DNA of 64,000 bases from Notamacropus eugenii (taxonomy: Eukaryota; Chordata; Mammalia; Diprotodontia; Macropodidae), in the NCBI RefSeq assembly GCF_028372415.1, contig NC_092877.1:212280116-212344115 (forward strand), written 5' to 3'. The notes under the pieces are model-generated. The model ran no database searches and was not told where the DNA came from. It was given only the letters and a program-made list of their open reading frames with translations. Below are positions 22,175 through 34,467 of the stretch, piece by piece. Made by a program: the position numbers and the translations under genes. How positions within the stretch are numbered: position 1 is the stretch's first letter; each line of letters begins with the position of its first letter.

Positions 22175-22450
22175 CTACAATTTTTCAATCTATTAACTGT
22201 ATCTTAGAATATAAAAATCTGACCCATTGGTGATTGCTGTTTCTATTACAAGTTTTTTATGTATGTAGTTAGCAATAAATGATAGGTATACTAAGATCAT
22301 TGTTATAGATCTCATTAGTCATAAGTTGGATCTAATATGAAAAATTCTGCGCCTTCAATGCCTTAAGACACCAAAATTATCAATGATAGAAAATGCCTGA
22401 TGATTAAGATGCTTTTCAATTATATAAACTTTTAATAGGTAAACCCACTT
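22175..22450. other. Intronic sequence, no feature seen
   Basis: AT-rich, nothing recognised. Confidence 0.4.
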
Positions 22451-22454
22451 TACA

Positions 22455-22765
22455 GTTTACCTTAGGTTGAAAGTCTGGAGAGAGATACTGGGGAAACAGG
22501 ATGAAAATTTGTAAGCATTGATAAAATTGGATGAAACTGATGAAATATTGATGAAACGAATGTTTGATCCACTGAAATTCTTAATAAAGAACTCTTATAT
22601 AGATCTTTATGTGGAAGTATGTGTTCTTCTTTACCCTTTTAAGAGAAATTATGGCAAATACTTTTCTATATTACCGAAATGCATGACTGGAAAAGGAGAT
22701 GGGCTAGTCATGTAGCAAGAACAAAGGAAAAGTCAATGGATAGTCTGTGTGTTTGGTTGGTGCTA
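22455..22765 (+). mobile_element. Possible RTE-like LINE 3' fragment
   Basis: One frame reads WKRRWASHVARTKEKSMDS at about 22688-22744. This resembles the 'RWAGHVAR' motif near the C-terminus of RTE-clade and related retrotransposon proteins. The upstream 65-codon open frame (22518-22715) is in a different frame. The rest is too decayed to align by eye. Confidence 0.4.
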
Positions 22766-22767
22766 CT

Positions 22768-22930
22768 GCAATCAATCAATTAGCATTTATTGAATAGCAC
22801 CCAAGTGCGTAGGCAATGTACTAGGGCTAAGGATACTGAAAACAAAAATGAAATAGTCTTTGCCCTCAAAGAGCTCACATTCTATCTGGGGAGATATCTC
22901 CTGCCATATCAAGATATATAGAATTAGACC
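22768..22930 (-). mobile_element. L2 LINE 3' end, reverse
   Basis: 'aatcaatcaattagcatttattg', 'ggcaatgtactagggctaagg', 'ccctcaaagagctcacattct'. Confidence 0.85.
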
Positions 22931-22954
22931 TCCACTCTTTTCTTTTTTTTTTCT

Positions 22955-23095
22955 GTGAGGCAGTCAAGGTTGAGTAATTTGCTGAGGGTAACAGAGTTAG
23001 TAAGTGTCAAGTATCTGAGGCTGGATTTGAACTCATGTCCTCCTGATTCCAGGGCTGGTGCTTTATCTACTGTGCTGTCTATCTGTCCCATCTCC
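22955..23095 (-). mobile_element. tRNA-headed SINE, 5' part
   Basis: 'aacagagttagtaagtgtcaag', 'gatttgaactcatgtcctcc', and the reverse head 'gtgctttatctactgtgct'. Only the head and middle are preserved. Confidence 0.8.
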
Positions 23096-23099
23096 ACTA

Positions 23100-25050
23100 T
23101 TTTCTTGAATGGACCTCCCACGAAGAAATCATGAGAGGACATTTACAACAGTCATAAAGCATTAGAATTTGCAAATGGATTGTGATCCACTTCTTTGGAT
23201 GGAGTACCTCCATCAATGAGATCATAGATCTTATGAGATATCTTAACTGTGTAATATATTGAATCAGAAATGCATAGGATGCTGCCCTTAACATGTTGGA
23301 GAATGACTCAGTTCAAATATTCATCTTTATCAAATGAGCTATAAATAACATAAAAGAAAAAGATTTTCCTGTACAGGTGTTAGGGATGGGCTTCTGTTTA
23401 CAAAATCCTTTAGTAATATAAATTGGTGAATGATACCGTCCTTGTACTTTGAAAAACTGAAATGTTTTTAGGCTGTGAAGTGACTAGGCTTGGCTATTTT
23501 TTGTTGGGTCCTGAAGGGAACTACACAAAGCAGACAATTTGAAAAATTAGTTAATTTGGATAAAGGAATACACTGTATTTGGCAATGCCAAATGAAGGAA
23601 AATGTATTTCTTCTCATTTCTATAGCATGCATCATTGATCCTAAAGCATTTCAATGAGGATAGCATTGTGTTATGATAGTAATGGAAAAAAAAAACACCA
23701 CCTTTTTGAGGAGGCTTAAATTGTGAATCTAAGTCAAGGGAAGCTAATGGGAAGAAGCCTAAGGAAAATGTAATAGAGAAACAAAGAAAAATAAGTAAAT
23801 GAATAGTGTTTCTCTGATCATTAGGACACTACATAGAAAAAAATGGAATTCCAAAGGATGCTTATGGTGATATTGCCTCCTCTACATGTGATTTCTTATT
23901 ATAGCATGTGATATGACTAAGAAATTGAATTGTTTTTCTAGGTTTAGCATGTATTTGAACCTGGTTTGTTTATAGTCACAAACAGAATTTGAGCCTTTTT
24001 GTGTGGGTGGTGAATTGGCAAAATTGGACTTTGATTCTAAGAACTGATGCTTAGAATTGTTTTTGGACATCTAACCATTTTTGCAAAAGAGGGCTAAAGG
24101 TTGATTGTAGATGAAATAGAAACATACAGATTTGATTTCCTTGAAAATATGCAAGGGCTTAAAAAAAAGCATGGGTAAAAGTTCTTGGCAAAATGTTCTT
24201 TGGCAAAATAGTCCCCACAATGCAATTGGCAGTACACCTAGTGTGTTGTGTTGCCAAATCTGAAACACAATAAGAAAAAAAATAGATATAATGTAAATCT
24301 CTGATGAAATACATTATGTTATACAACATTGATAAAAATAAAACCCAGAAGTAATCCTTCAGTTAATTGAAAGGGATTAAAAAGGGATCCTTGGCATGTA
24401 ATATAGAAAACATATGTTCCAGGCCTGGAAAGGTTTAAGAATAGGAAGAAGTGACAAGATCAATTGATGTGAGAGCCTTTTAGATGTGTCCAAACACTGT
24501 TGTTAAGAATATAATTTTAGCTAAAGGTCTTTAGACTGGAAACCTTGACCAGCATCTATTTGTGTCTCATAGAGAGTATGGGACAAGCAAATAAGAGATA
24601 GTTTCCAAATCTCTAGTGCTATTCTGTTTAGCATTGCATATACTCCAAATTTGAAACTGTAAATTTTAAAAAGTGAGATTTACTTAGAAATCTACTTGAC
24701 TCAGCAAAAAAATAAATCAGTGTAAGATGTAAAAACTGTAGGTTTGTGGTAGTCTCCACCCATCTTACTGTCATAGAAATGACACATTTAAGAGCAAGGA
24801 ACATTCATAGCCTGAAGAAATGAAGGGCTCTTAGTCTTATTTTTATTAACATCTTTACTCACCTGAAATCCCATCTATTTTAAGCTTTAGCTGTGTGTTA
24901 ATTCACATTGCTCAATTAAAATCTGGATCCTTCTGGAATCTACCCTGGGTGAAGAGATTAGTACAGTACCTCCATTCACAGGATTACTCAAATGCTCAGT
25001 CTAGGTAGGCTCTTTTGTTTCATCTATTACACTATTCAATCCAAACCTAT
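23100..25050. other. Intronic sequence, no feature seen
   Basis: Two kilobases of AT-rich sequence with no repeat landmark that I recognise and only chance open frames of up to 72 codons. Confidence 0.4.
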
Positions 25051-25057
25051 ATTTTCA

Positions 25058-25395
25058 TGGTTTTTTTGAGTGAGGGAGGGCTGGGCAGGTCACCAGCCTC
25101 ACTTCTCCTCCAGAGCCATCTGAATCCAGTGACCTGATATTCCTCAGGATGACTGGAGATGACCCAGGATGCACTGGAAGACCTTGGACCCTTTAGGTCA
25201 AGGTTTTTGCAGGTATTCACTTAGAGTGAAGCAACACCCATTCATTGAACAGGCCTGTTTAAGAAGTAACCAGGGCATGGCCCCTTTAAGAAAGGATCAA
25301 GAAAAAGAAAGACATCAGGCTGGGTGGGAACCAGCAACAGTTCCTATTGATAATCACTCTAAAACTAGTAGGGTCCAGAGGAGCCCTTAGCCAGG
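25058..25395. mobile_element. WSINE1/WALLSI-type element body
   Basis: 'gagtgagggagggctgggc', 'gtcaccagcctcacttctcc', 'ccagtgacctgatattcctc', 'gatgacccaggatgcactgg', then a longer 3' extension ('gtattcacttagagtgaagc', 'cagggcatggcccctttaag') that is absent from the tRNA-headed copies at 39.3 and 47.9 kb. It may be a parent or sibling family. Confidence 0.6.
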
Positions 25396-25399
25396 GGCC

Positions 25400-25965
25400 C
25401 AATGGAGTCCCAGTTTCAGAGTTCAGTAGGTTTTAAGGTTTTAGCACAGGGCAGAACAGGACAGGAAATTGTGTTTTTGTCTTTCGTTGCTGAAGAAGAC
25501 CAGTCATTACAGGTTCTGAATATTTTTGCTTAGTGATGATTTAGCTTATGGATTCAACACATCTTACCATCGTTCTGGTTCCATTTGAGAGGGTTGGGTT
25601 GTACATTATCTTATAGATAAACTTTTTGGTTTCAACACCCTTTGACTCTTAAAATTTTTGAGGATCCCTTGTTTGTGTGGGTTATGTATATTTATAATTA
25701 CCACATTAGAAACTAAACTGCCTTATTATGAAGATAGTTTTGTCCTCATAGATCCACTGAAAGGGTCTTGAGGACCCCCTAAGGCTCCCTTGACCACACC
25801 TTGAAAACCACTGCTATAGGGAATACCTAGTGGAATTTTGGTGACAAGTTACTTGGTATGGGGAGCACAGTTTAAGTTGACCTATTTCTTATGTGCCAAA
25901 TGCCTGGCTGCATGCCTGATGATCATGCCTCAGCCTTCTCTACACACTGGAGCCTTGGCAGCTTT
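25400..25965. other. Intronic sequence, mostly unassigned
   Basis: A fragment 'ttcgttgctgaagaagacc' near 25483 matches the start of the WSINE-type body. The rest is not assigned. Confidence 0.4.
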
Positions 25966-25969
25966 TCAG

Positions 25970-26335
25970 TTGATTAGTCAATTAGCAGGCATTTATTAAG
26001 TGCTGCCTTTGTGCTAGACACTAAGATCAAAGTGAAAAAGTCTTTGCCTTGAATGACCTTATATTCTATTAGGATAGACAATATGTAAATGTATATGTAT
26101 ATACAGATAAATACAGGGAAGGAGGGCCAAAGCAGGTAGGGGAGAGTAGAAAAAGCTTCATGTAGAGAGTGGCATTTGAACTGAGTCTTAAAGGAAATTA
26201 AGAATTCTAAGAGGAGGAGATGAGGAAGGAGTAAATTCCAGCCATGAGCAACAGATGGAATAAAGGTATATAGAAAGGAAATGGAATGTCATGTATGAGG
26301 ACAGTAAGAAATCAAATTTGACTGGATCTTCTGAT
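25970..26335 (-). mobile_element. L2 LINE 3' end, reverse
   Basis: 'aattagcaggcatttattaag', 'tgtgctagacactaagatc', 'tatattctattaggatagac', 'gagtggcatttgaactgagtc', 'attccagccatgagcaac'. Confidence 0.8.
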
Positions 26336-26339
26336 TTAT

Positions 26340-26565
26340 AATTTCAAAGGATCATGGCATTAGAACTATAAGGGACATTAGTGTCTGTGCATCTAATCTG
26401 ATCCCCTCATTTAACATCAGAACAAATTGAAACTGACAGACATGAGGTCACTTAACCATGATCATATAGGTAGTGATTGACAAGCTTAGGATTTGAACCC
26501 AGGTCTTTGACTTTAAATCCAACACACTTTGTACTGTACCATGCTACCTCCAAGAGGCTCAAGTC
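26340..26565 (-). mobile_element. MIR SINE
   Basis: 'gatcatggcattagaactataag', 'ccctcatttaacatcagaac', 'ggatttgaacccaggtctttg', 'gtactgtaccatgctacc'. Confidence 0.75.
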
Positions 26566-26689
26566 TTATTGATTTTTGTGTGCTGATAGTCCACTGGAAG
26601 ATTTTTCACAAGTGTGAATGAAGTTCCTTTGCCTTATGTATTAGGATTCTCCAATGTATGGTAGATATCATGATCCTGAAAGATATATG

Positions 26690-26870
26690 TAGTGGAAATA
26701 ACACTAAACTCATAGTTTACAAGACGTGAATTTGAACCTCTGCTCTTTCATTGTCTAGCAGCATGTTTTTGATCCAATCACTTAGTTTTCCTGTGCTTTA
26801 GTTTCCTCATTTGTAAATGAGGAAATATGACTCATCCTCTAAGTTATTCTTCATCTTAAGTATTCTATGC
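26690..26870 (+). mobile_element. MIR SINE
   Basis: 'tagtggaaataacactaaac', 'gaatttgaacctctgctc', 'tttagtttcctcatttgtaaa'. Diverged sense copy. Confidence 0.65.
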
Positions 26871-26954
26871 TTATAAGAATGCATACATTTTTGGGAAATT
26901 ATATGATTTGGTAAATAGGAAACTGTTCCATGATTGCAATATGGATCACGTAAG

Positions 26955-27280
26955 TCAAGGATCAAAAATAAGACAGGATAGGATATATTTGTGTTGGTAA
27001 CCAGGAAGTAATCACATTTAGAATCAGATAGAGAGTAAGGACTGTGGTAGGAGATAAACCATGTTAGGATACAGTTGATTGACTTAGTGCCCTGGAATCA
27101 TTAGGTAAGGTTATATTGAGGGATAAAATAGCAAAGCATATTGGAAAAATAGTGGTCAGAAAGGAAGAAGGAAAGCCCAGAGAAAAATCATCCTTCAGAA
27201 TCAGAAGGAGGAAAGGTTATTAAGGAGAAAATATTCAACAGTGCTAAATGCTGGAGAGAGGTCAAGGGGGATAATGCCTG
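26955..27280 (-). mobile_element. L2-like reverse fragment
   Basis: Purine-rich strand with 'ggtcagaaaggaagaagg', 'caacagtgctaaatgctgg' and 'gagaggtcaaggggg', reading like reversed L2 ORF2 sequence. Family assignment is tentative. Confidence 0.4.
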
Positions 27281-27288
27281 AGAAGAAG

Positions 27289-27420
27289 TCCTCTTTCTCC
27301 TCCTTCATTTTCTTCATCTTCTTTCCTTTTTCTCCTTCTTTTCTTTTTCCTCTTCCTCCAAGAGGGGAAAAAGGCAGCAGGGTTGGAAAGATTAAAGAAG
27401 AGAGAGGGAGAGAATAAGAA
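27289..27420. repeat. Polypyrimidine tract followed by polypurine tract
   Basis: Positions 27289-27359 are almost pure C/T. From 27360 to 27420 the strand is mostly A/G. The two halves are potentially self-complementary and lie at the junction between a reverse and a forward L2 copy. Confidence 0.7.
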
Positions 27421-27434
27421 TGGTGGCCAGCGAC

Positions 27435-27960
27435 ACTGGCCTTCTTGCTGTTGCTTGCCTGTGACCCTCTATCTCCCTACTCTGTGACTTCTCACTGGCT
27501 GTCTTCCATGCCTGAAGCACTCTTCTTCCTTGCCTTTGCTTCCTGTCTTCCCTGAAGACTTAACTCAAATCCTACCACATGGAAGAAACCTTTCCTGGCT
27601 CCTCCCTACCCTATTTCTCTCTGGACTTTTCCTTTGAGATTATCTCTAGTTTTCCCTGTATGTATCACATATGTACGTAGTTGTTTACATGTTGTCTTCC
27701 TTTCTCCGTGTTAGAATGTGTACACACGCAAATATAAATACACATTTACATGTTATGTCTCCTAATAGAATATAAGCTCTTTCTAGGCAAGGACTTCATC
27801 GCTTTCATCTTAGTGTCTAGTGCAGAGGCTACATTTACTCATCTGAATTTCTTTGTGTTCTCAGGGCTTGGTACATAGGAAGTGCTTTACCTGCTGCATA
27901 GTAAGGACCTAGTAAATGCTTGTTAACTGTCAGACTGACTGATAGATGGAGCAAGGCCCA
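27435..27960 (+). mobile_element. L2 LINE, 3' end
   Basis: 'cttgctgttgcttgcctgtg', 'atgcctgaagcactcttcttcc', 'tgaagacttaactcaaatcc', 'gtatgtatcacatatgtacgtag', 'gaatataagctctttctagg', 'gacctagtaaatgcttgtt' and terminal 'gactgactgatag'. Confidence 0.85.
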
Positions 27961-27964
27961 AGAA

Positions 27965-29530
27965 CTAGAAGGATAGGATGGAATCTAGTGAACAAGTGGG
28001 AAAAGAAGCTATTTTTGGCTAACTGGAAAGCTACCTCATCACCTGAGGCCAGATGGAAGAATGTGTGGATGGATGAAGAAATAAAGAGGTTTTAAGATAT
28101 GGAAGAAGGGAGATGACATAACTTATAACAGATGCTCACTAACTTCTTAGTCAAGTAGTAGCAAAGTCATCTGCTGAGGGGTTAAGGATAGAGCTGCGAG
28201 CTTTGGGAGACTTATGAAATAGCTATTGTAGGAAGTGTCAGGGATGCGTGAAGCAGAGAATGGAGGGAAATATTGCCATTGCATTGATGACATTTTAATT
28301 GAGATGTTATAGCATGAATATAGAATAAATCAGTACAATTTTTATCACTTTCTCTAGTGCATTGACTTGCTTAGATAGAGGATCTAAACCTGGAAGTGGC
28401 CAAGGGTTGAGAATTAGCAGGGCCAGAATAGCAGAAGAAAAGGGAGGTGATGTTTCACTGAAGAAATTAACTATAGGATTGATACTTTGAAGAGAGGGAA
28501 TTGAGGCCAGAGCAGAGAAAATAGACTGGCAAAATGGGGAGAGATGTTCTAGTTTCTACCTAACCTTGGCCAATTCATTAATTCAGTTAAACACTTCGAC
28601 TTTTCAAATCTTAGTTTCCTCGTTAATACAGCGAGAAGGTGAAACTAGATGATTTCCAAGGTCCCTTCTGATTTCAAGACTTATAATCATAGGGCAAGTT
28701 CAGGGGTAGTGAAGTAGTTTGAGGCAGAAGAAGACCTGATCAGAAGAGAGCTTCTAAGTTCAAGATCTTAGAAGTGAAGCAGTTTGGGATAGAGGTGAGA
28801 TCTAAGGTATGATTCCCCTGAGGTGGTAGCTGAGGTGGAGATGGGGTTAATGGGACTCGAGAAGGTTACTATTCTGAGTGACTAGGGTTTTAATAAAATC
28901 ATTATGAATATATTGAAATCACCAAAGATAATAGCAGTGGTTGAGATAGAGTGAAAAACTGTAGTCACTTTGTTGAAGTTTTTGAGAAAGGAGGAAGATT
29001 ATTCTGAAGGTAGGTAGATGACCCTGACAAGGCACAAGGCAAGGTGACATAATCAGATGGTGTGGATTTAGAGGTAGCAGAGGTTGTTCATTATGGGAGT
29101 GAAGCAAAGCAAGAGCAGTAAATTTGCCTCCTCTTGGTTTTTAGAGTTGGTCGTTATGAGATGAGGTATAACTAGCATTGTTGAGGGCTTCAGGGGATGT
29201 GATTTCTTTAGGAGCGAAACGGATTTCGTTAATTGCTCAGAGGACATAGAGGTCAAGACTTCGGAATTTTGTTAATAATAGAAGGAGTGTTTCAGAGGGC
29301 ACAGTGGAAGGTGACTAGAAGGAAGTAAAGATTAAGGGAAATGAAAGGAAGAATACAGCTAAATTGGATAAATATGACTGTGCCGAAAGAGGTAACAGAG
29401 AAAGAGATTTTACCCTGAGGGGGCAGTGGTTCTGAGTCATAAATTAAGGGGAGATGAGGTATAAATTTGCTAGTCATAGGCACTGGGTGGGGTGCCAAGT
29501 GGGTGTAAACTTGTAAAATGATTCAGTCCA
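27965..29530 (-). mobile_element. L2-like reverse sequence, internal part
   Basis: Long purine-rich plus strand with phrases typical of reversed L2 ORF2, such as 'aaaatcattatgaatatattgaa', 'gatgtggatttagaggtagcag'. A forward MIR fragment lies at about 28560-28680. Divergence is high, so I mark the whole block tentatively. Confidence 0.4.
28560..28680 (+). mobile_element. MIR SINE fragment
   Basis: 'aaccttggccaattcattaa', 'aatcttagtttcctcgttaat', 'gaaactagatgatttccaagg', 'gtcccttctgattt'. Confidence 0.65.
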
Positions 29531-29534
29531 ATGT

Positions 29535-30035
29535 TCTAAATAAAATGTAGGTATTATGGAAACTTGGCACATCTTATATTTCAGGAGGTTCCTATAGACT
29601 TGGTCATATTAGGAAAGCCCTTTCCTTGGGAGCCAATTTTTTCATTCCTTGACAGAACATGAACACTGTGACTCCAGTGCAGGTTGGTTGAAGCTAAAAC
29701 AAAGAGTGAAGGCTCTTGGCCAGGCAAAGAGAATTTATCTTATTTAGGAGAAACCAAAGCTTCTCTAGATGACACCAATTCTTTTTTTTAAACAGTGAAT
29801 ATTAATTTATTCATATTTTTCTGTTGAAATACAAAACTAGAAAAATAAGTAGTTCCAGTCTAAATTAGACCAAATAAGTTCACTACCTAGTTAAACCCAC
29901 TGAATAGATTTCTATACCAACTCTTTAATGTATTGGAATATTTTGCTCCCAGGATAGAGACGATGAAATAGCTTCTCAGTCTTTGCTGAAACACTTCTTC
30001 TCCCTGAGTGTTTCCTATATACTGACCACTACTAA
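29535..30035. other. Intronic sequence, no feature seen
   Basis: AT-rich, no repeat landmark. Confidence 0.4.
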
Positions 30036-30036
30036 A

Positions 30037-30120
30037 GTATGTGTGTGTGTATATATATATGTATATATATATACATATATATACATGTATATATGTACAC
30101 ACACACACACACACACACAT
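30037..30120. repeat. (TG)n(TA)n(CA)n palindromic microsatellite
   Basis: A TG run (30039-30050), then TA-rich alternation with TG/CA interruptions (30050-30096), then a CA run (30096-30119). TG on the left pairs with CA on the right around a TA core, making an inverted repeat capable of a hairpin. Open frames on both strands through it are repeat artefacts. Confidence 0.95.
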
Positions 30121-30269
30121 ACAATGTAGTAATACTCCATTTTGCTGATTCAGTGCAAATTATTCAGCCTCATTACAGAACCAGAAATTCAGACATAGAA
30201 AATGTATATCTCACTCTTCATGTTTAGTTCACCATCTCTCTTTCAAGAGTTGAGGCAGAGAAGAAAGGG

Positions 30270-30445
30270 AAAAAAATAAGCATTTACGCAGCCCCTACTA
30301 TATAGAGGCATTGTGCTAAGTACTTTACAAATATTATTTCATTGGATCTTCATGACAACCTTGTGAGGTAGCTGCTGTTATTATCCCTAAGGCACAATTG
30401 AAGAAACTAAGGCAAACAGAGGTTTAGTGACTTGCCTGACTGATA
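30270..30445 (-). mobile_element. MIR/THER SINE
   Basis: 'aagcatttacgcagcccctac', 'gcattgtgctaagtactttac', 'cttcatgacaaccttgtgagg', 'gaaactaaggcaaacagag'. Confidence 0.8.
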
Positions 30446-30489
30446 TCTAGTCTTTCATTGCATTGATTGTCATTCTCAAGTCTTTCAAG

Positions 30490-31085
30490 AAATTTTTCTT
30501 ATGATATTGTTGGGTTATAAATTGTTCTTCAGGTTCTGCTCACTTTGCTCTGCACCAGTTCATACAGCTCTTCCCAGGTTTTTCTGAAACCATCTCTTTG
30601 CCATTTATTAGGGCTCAATAACATTCTGTTACATTCACATACCATAGTTTGTTCTCTTCCACAAATGGTGGACACACTCTTAATTTTCAGTTCTTTGTCA
30701 GTACAAAAAGAACTGCTAATATAAGTTTGCAAATACAGATCATTTTCTTCTTTCTTTGGTCTCTGTAGAATAGATGTCAAGTGCTGGTCTCAGTAGTTCA
30801 AAGGGTATATAGTTGAGTAGCTGAGGTATAGTTCCAAACTGCTTTTCAGAATGGCTAGACCAAGTCACAGCTCTAGCAACAGTTCCTTAATATTACTATT
30901 TCTCCAGGCCCTCCAACATTTGTCATTTTCGTTTTTTTGTCAACTTTGCCAATAAGAAGATCATAAAGGGAGATCTCAGAACTTTGATTTTTTGAAGTAT
31001 TCATATTTGGGGGCTTTTTTCATTTGGCTATTCATAGTTTATATTTATTTCCTGTTCATATCTTTTGACCATAATGTTGTTATGG
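30490..31085 (-). mobile_element. Marsupial L1 LINE, 3' region
   Basis: Reverse of the L1 3' end: 'ggttctgctcactttgctctgc', 'gttcatacagctcttcccagg', 'tagttccaaactgcttttcag', 'ggccctccaacatttgtcatt', 'cctgttcatatcttttgacc'. The same set of phrases recurs at 35.2-36.3 kb. Confidence 0.8.
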
Positions 31086-31089
31086 AAAG

Positions 31090-34000
31090 GATTCATGCTT
31101 TAGATAAGGGTTGGACTAGTTGACCTTTGAGTTCACTTCTAGTTATTAAATTTTTTTTTGTTTCACTGAAATAGTATTTTAGCATCATATCATTTGGGAG
31201 ACATCTTTTTTTGGGGGGTGTTTTTTACCTAATTGATTCATAGGTTCCTTTAAAATATTGTTAATGGGATTTTCTCCTTAAAATGTTTTTGTTTTACACC
31301 AATATGATTTAAAAAGGATTTCAGTTTTTATAATGATTAAGGACTATAACTATAACTACCCCATTTTCAGTACTTCTTTTCCAATTTTAGAATTTTCTTG
31401 AGCTTCCTGACTTACTGATGCTGTCAATGCAAACTCTTTTCTAAAGGAAACATCCCTTGGAAACACCTGTGTTAAAGTCTTTCCTACTGTTAACCAGCAC
31501 TGGAGTATCCTGATATGGAAATGTTTTTAATTGTCTGTTTTATGTCCTTGAGCACCAGCCAACCATTTCTTTGACAAGGCCATTATGATAGCTTGGTGTA
31601 TAGAGCAGAAGGACATGGTGAGGTTACTCTGGATGTCATAATAAAGTATGCTTTCCATGCCGCTGACATATCATGATTTTTCCAGCCATCTGACCTCTGA
31701 AGTAGAGTTCATCTAGTACAATAAGAGCACCAAATGTAAACTTGACCAAGTTTAATTCACATTCAGATTGAAAAACAGGACTCTGGCTCACACAGTAATC
31801 TGTTGTTTAGAAAGGAAGCAGGTATTAATAGGACTGGATCCTTTGTGGATGAGGGGTTGGAGGGAATATTTAGATTTGCAGCTGCATATAACAATTTAGA
31901 CTAGATATTAGATTTGGCAGACCTTGACCTTTGAGGTTGGGTACCACGTGTTGTCTGGACAGTGGTGGAGACGTCACATGAGCTTAATGGAATTCTGTTA
32001 CTATTGTTGAAAGGTGGAATAAAAATAAATGGGAGTGTCATTTCCCCCAGACAGTTTGTGATAGTGAATTCCTCCCTGAATGAGGCCCATCCTTCAACCA
32101 AAGTGACCTTTATGTTAACATTATGGAGTGCCAGCATTCCCAACAGTCTCTTCCTTGGTGGTCTCAGGAGCTAAGTAATAAGCCAGACTCCCAACATTTC
32201 AGCAAGTACAACCCCACCCTCATCTTTCGTTTTTCCAAATACCGTTCCTGAATTGTACTGAGTTGTGGTTCTTCCAGGCCTCTTCTCTAGAAGATCCCTC
32301 CTTGGTTATGGAAAGTTATTGTTTTTTTAATTTTATATTTGATATACCTTTTGAGAAATCATTTTGATCATTTTTCCCCTTGTTTCTTTACAGTGTAGGT
32401 CTCCTTGTATGATGGTCAATAGGAAAAATGCTTTTCTTTTTTTTTTTGCCCATGACAATATGTTCAAAGTGAAAAATTGAGGTAATTATTCGAAAAATTG
32501 CAAGCTATTTTTCATCTGAATGGATAATTGAGGCATAAAGGGCTTGATTCTTTCCATTTTCCATTTAACTGCATAGGTAGTCCTCTGTAAGTCAATTTAA
32601 CTCTCATATTTGTGGATCTCCCTCTTTCTTTGAGTGTTTTCCTCTAGCCATTCTTAAGGGTCATAGAACATTGATGCTCTAATCTCAGATCATCTAGTCC
32701 ATTCCCCTCCTTCGGTCTATGAGAAGACAAAGGTCCATTGAAGTAATGGGACTTTTCGTTATCACACAATGAATGGTGTAGCTGAATTAGTTTCTACTTT
32801 CTTTGCTTTTTTCCTTTTTTGCTCCTTTCCAAGCTCATAATGTTAGGTAGTCCATATTGATTCTTTCCCCACCTATGCTCAAAGTTTACTCTACAAATGT
32901 TTCTTTTTCCTTTTTTTTAAGGAAATTTAGTAGAGGAATAATCCTTGAAATACGGTGTCTTTAACAGCCACATTGTTTAAAGGCAGAAATATCAGCAACA
33001 GTGTACCTTTTAAAAATGATAATTCAGTCATCTTTTGAAAAAAATCCTCTTCTCTTGGTTTCTCATGACGTGAAAGTGACTTGGGCACCTCAAAACTATG
33101 TCAGTAGAGCACAGGATCTGGCATGTTCCACCATGCTGGAAAGGTTTCAAGTTTGGACAGGCCAACAGGCTACAGTGCTCAACTAGCTGATGACCAGTCA
33201 ACCAAGTTAATTATGGAGAGGTTCATTACCCAAAGGTGGTGATTTCTTTTTTATCCTTGGTGACCCATGAGACAGATAAAAATGCAAAAGGAGCCTTAGT
33301 CCTATGTGGCTTATAGCATCTTCCATATAATAATAGGGGCAGAGGGGGAAGGTTTCCAGAAGGAGGGAAAAGTGTGTAAAGAATCACACAGCAATTTAAG
33401 AGTTTGTTTTCAATGTCTAATTTTTTTTCTTCAGTGGCCAATAAGTAGATGTACTCCTGGAGAAAAATAAACTCTATCTTTGCTGACATCCTTACTATAA
33501 ATGATATGATAAAACAGAGAAGTTATAACTAAAGAGATGTAACTACATGTTTCTCCTGACATAGCCTTTGAGGACTAGAGTCATTTTCACATCATGAGAA
33601 ACCATTCGAATAGGACTTTAAACAAAAGATGTCTGAGTTCTCATTTTTCAAAATGTGTACAATTGCTGCAGTCCCAGGTTCTTCTTGAGGAGGCATATAA
33701 AGGGGTTTCCTTGTTTCCCAGGGGACTTCTGACCATTTTATATTGAAGTATTCACAACAAGTTTAAATAAAAAAGATTGCCATAAATATTATTGGACTTT
33801 ACAGACCTCTTCCAAGAAAGGATGAGGAAATAGACAGATACTTTAAGGAACTTGATGATTAAGTCAACAAATAGCTTGATATTTGGAGACTTTATTGTAA
33901 AGGTGGAGAGAAGGGAGAACTATGAAAACTTTGCCAGAAAAAAGTTTGAGATCAAGAAATAAAAGTCGCTAAAGCTTAATATCTCTCACTTGTCCCTCTT

Positions 34001-34205
34001 TAGTATTTTCTATTAGAAAAATATTGGGAGGTGCTGTTTGTATATTAAGTTCATCATCCGGTTCAAGCAAAGATCTAACTAAACATAACTAAACATTGAA
34101 GGAAAGGTAAAGATGAGAAATATTTAAATAAGATATTAACCTAAAAAATTGAAAATGGAAAAAATATTGAAAAGAATATAAAAACCAATTTGGAGGAACA
34201 TCATC
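31090..34205. other. Intronic sequence, mostly no feature
   Basis: A weak reverse MIR is possible near 32660-32790 ('catctagtccattcccctcc'). Open frames of 60-87 codons on both strands have no recognisable domain or paired splice sites. Confidence 0.4.
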
Positions 34206-34212
34206 CTTTAGG

Positions 34213-34435
34213 TTAGTAATGGCTTTCCACCTCACATTTCACGTAGCATTTTGTTTTGAAATTCCTTCACATACTTATCAGGTAGTGGTTTCTATTATAT
34301 TGCATTTGTGTCTGATTCCCAATCTAAACTGCAAGCTTTGTGAGGTTACTTTGTATTTCCTCAATCTGATGTCTTTCCTGAGAAGAGTTAGCATAATGTT
34401 CAACGTACAGTAAATACTTAATAAATGCTTGTGGG
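34213..34435 (+). mobile_element. L2 LINE 3' end
   Basis: 'atattgcatttgtgtctgattcc', 'aaactgcaagctttgtgagg', 'cagtaaatacttaataaatgc'. Confidence 0.75.
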
Positions 34436-34467
34436 GTCGTTCTCCAGTTTCCAGATTGTCTATCTAT

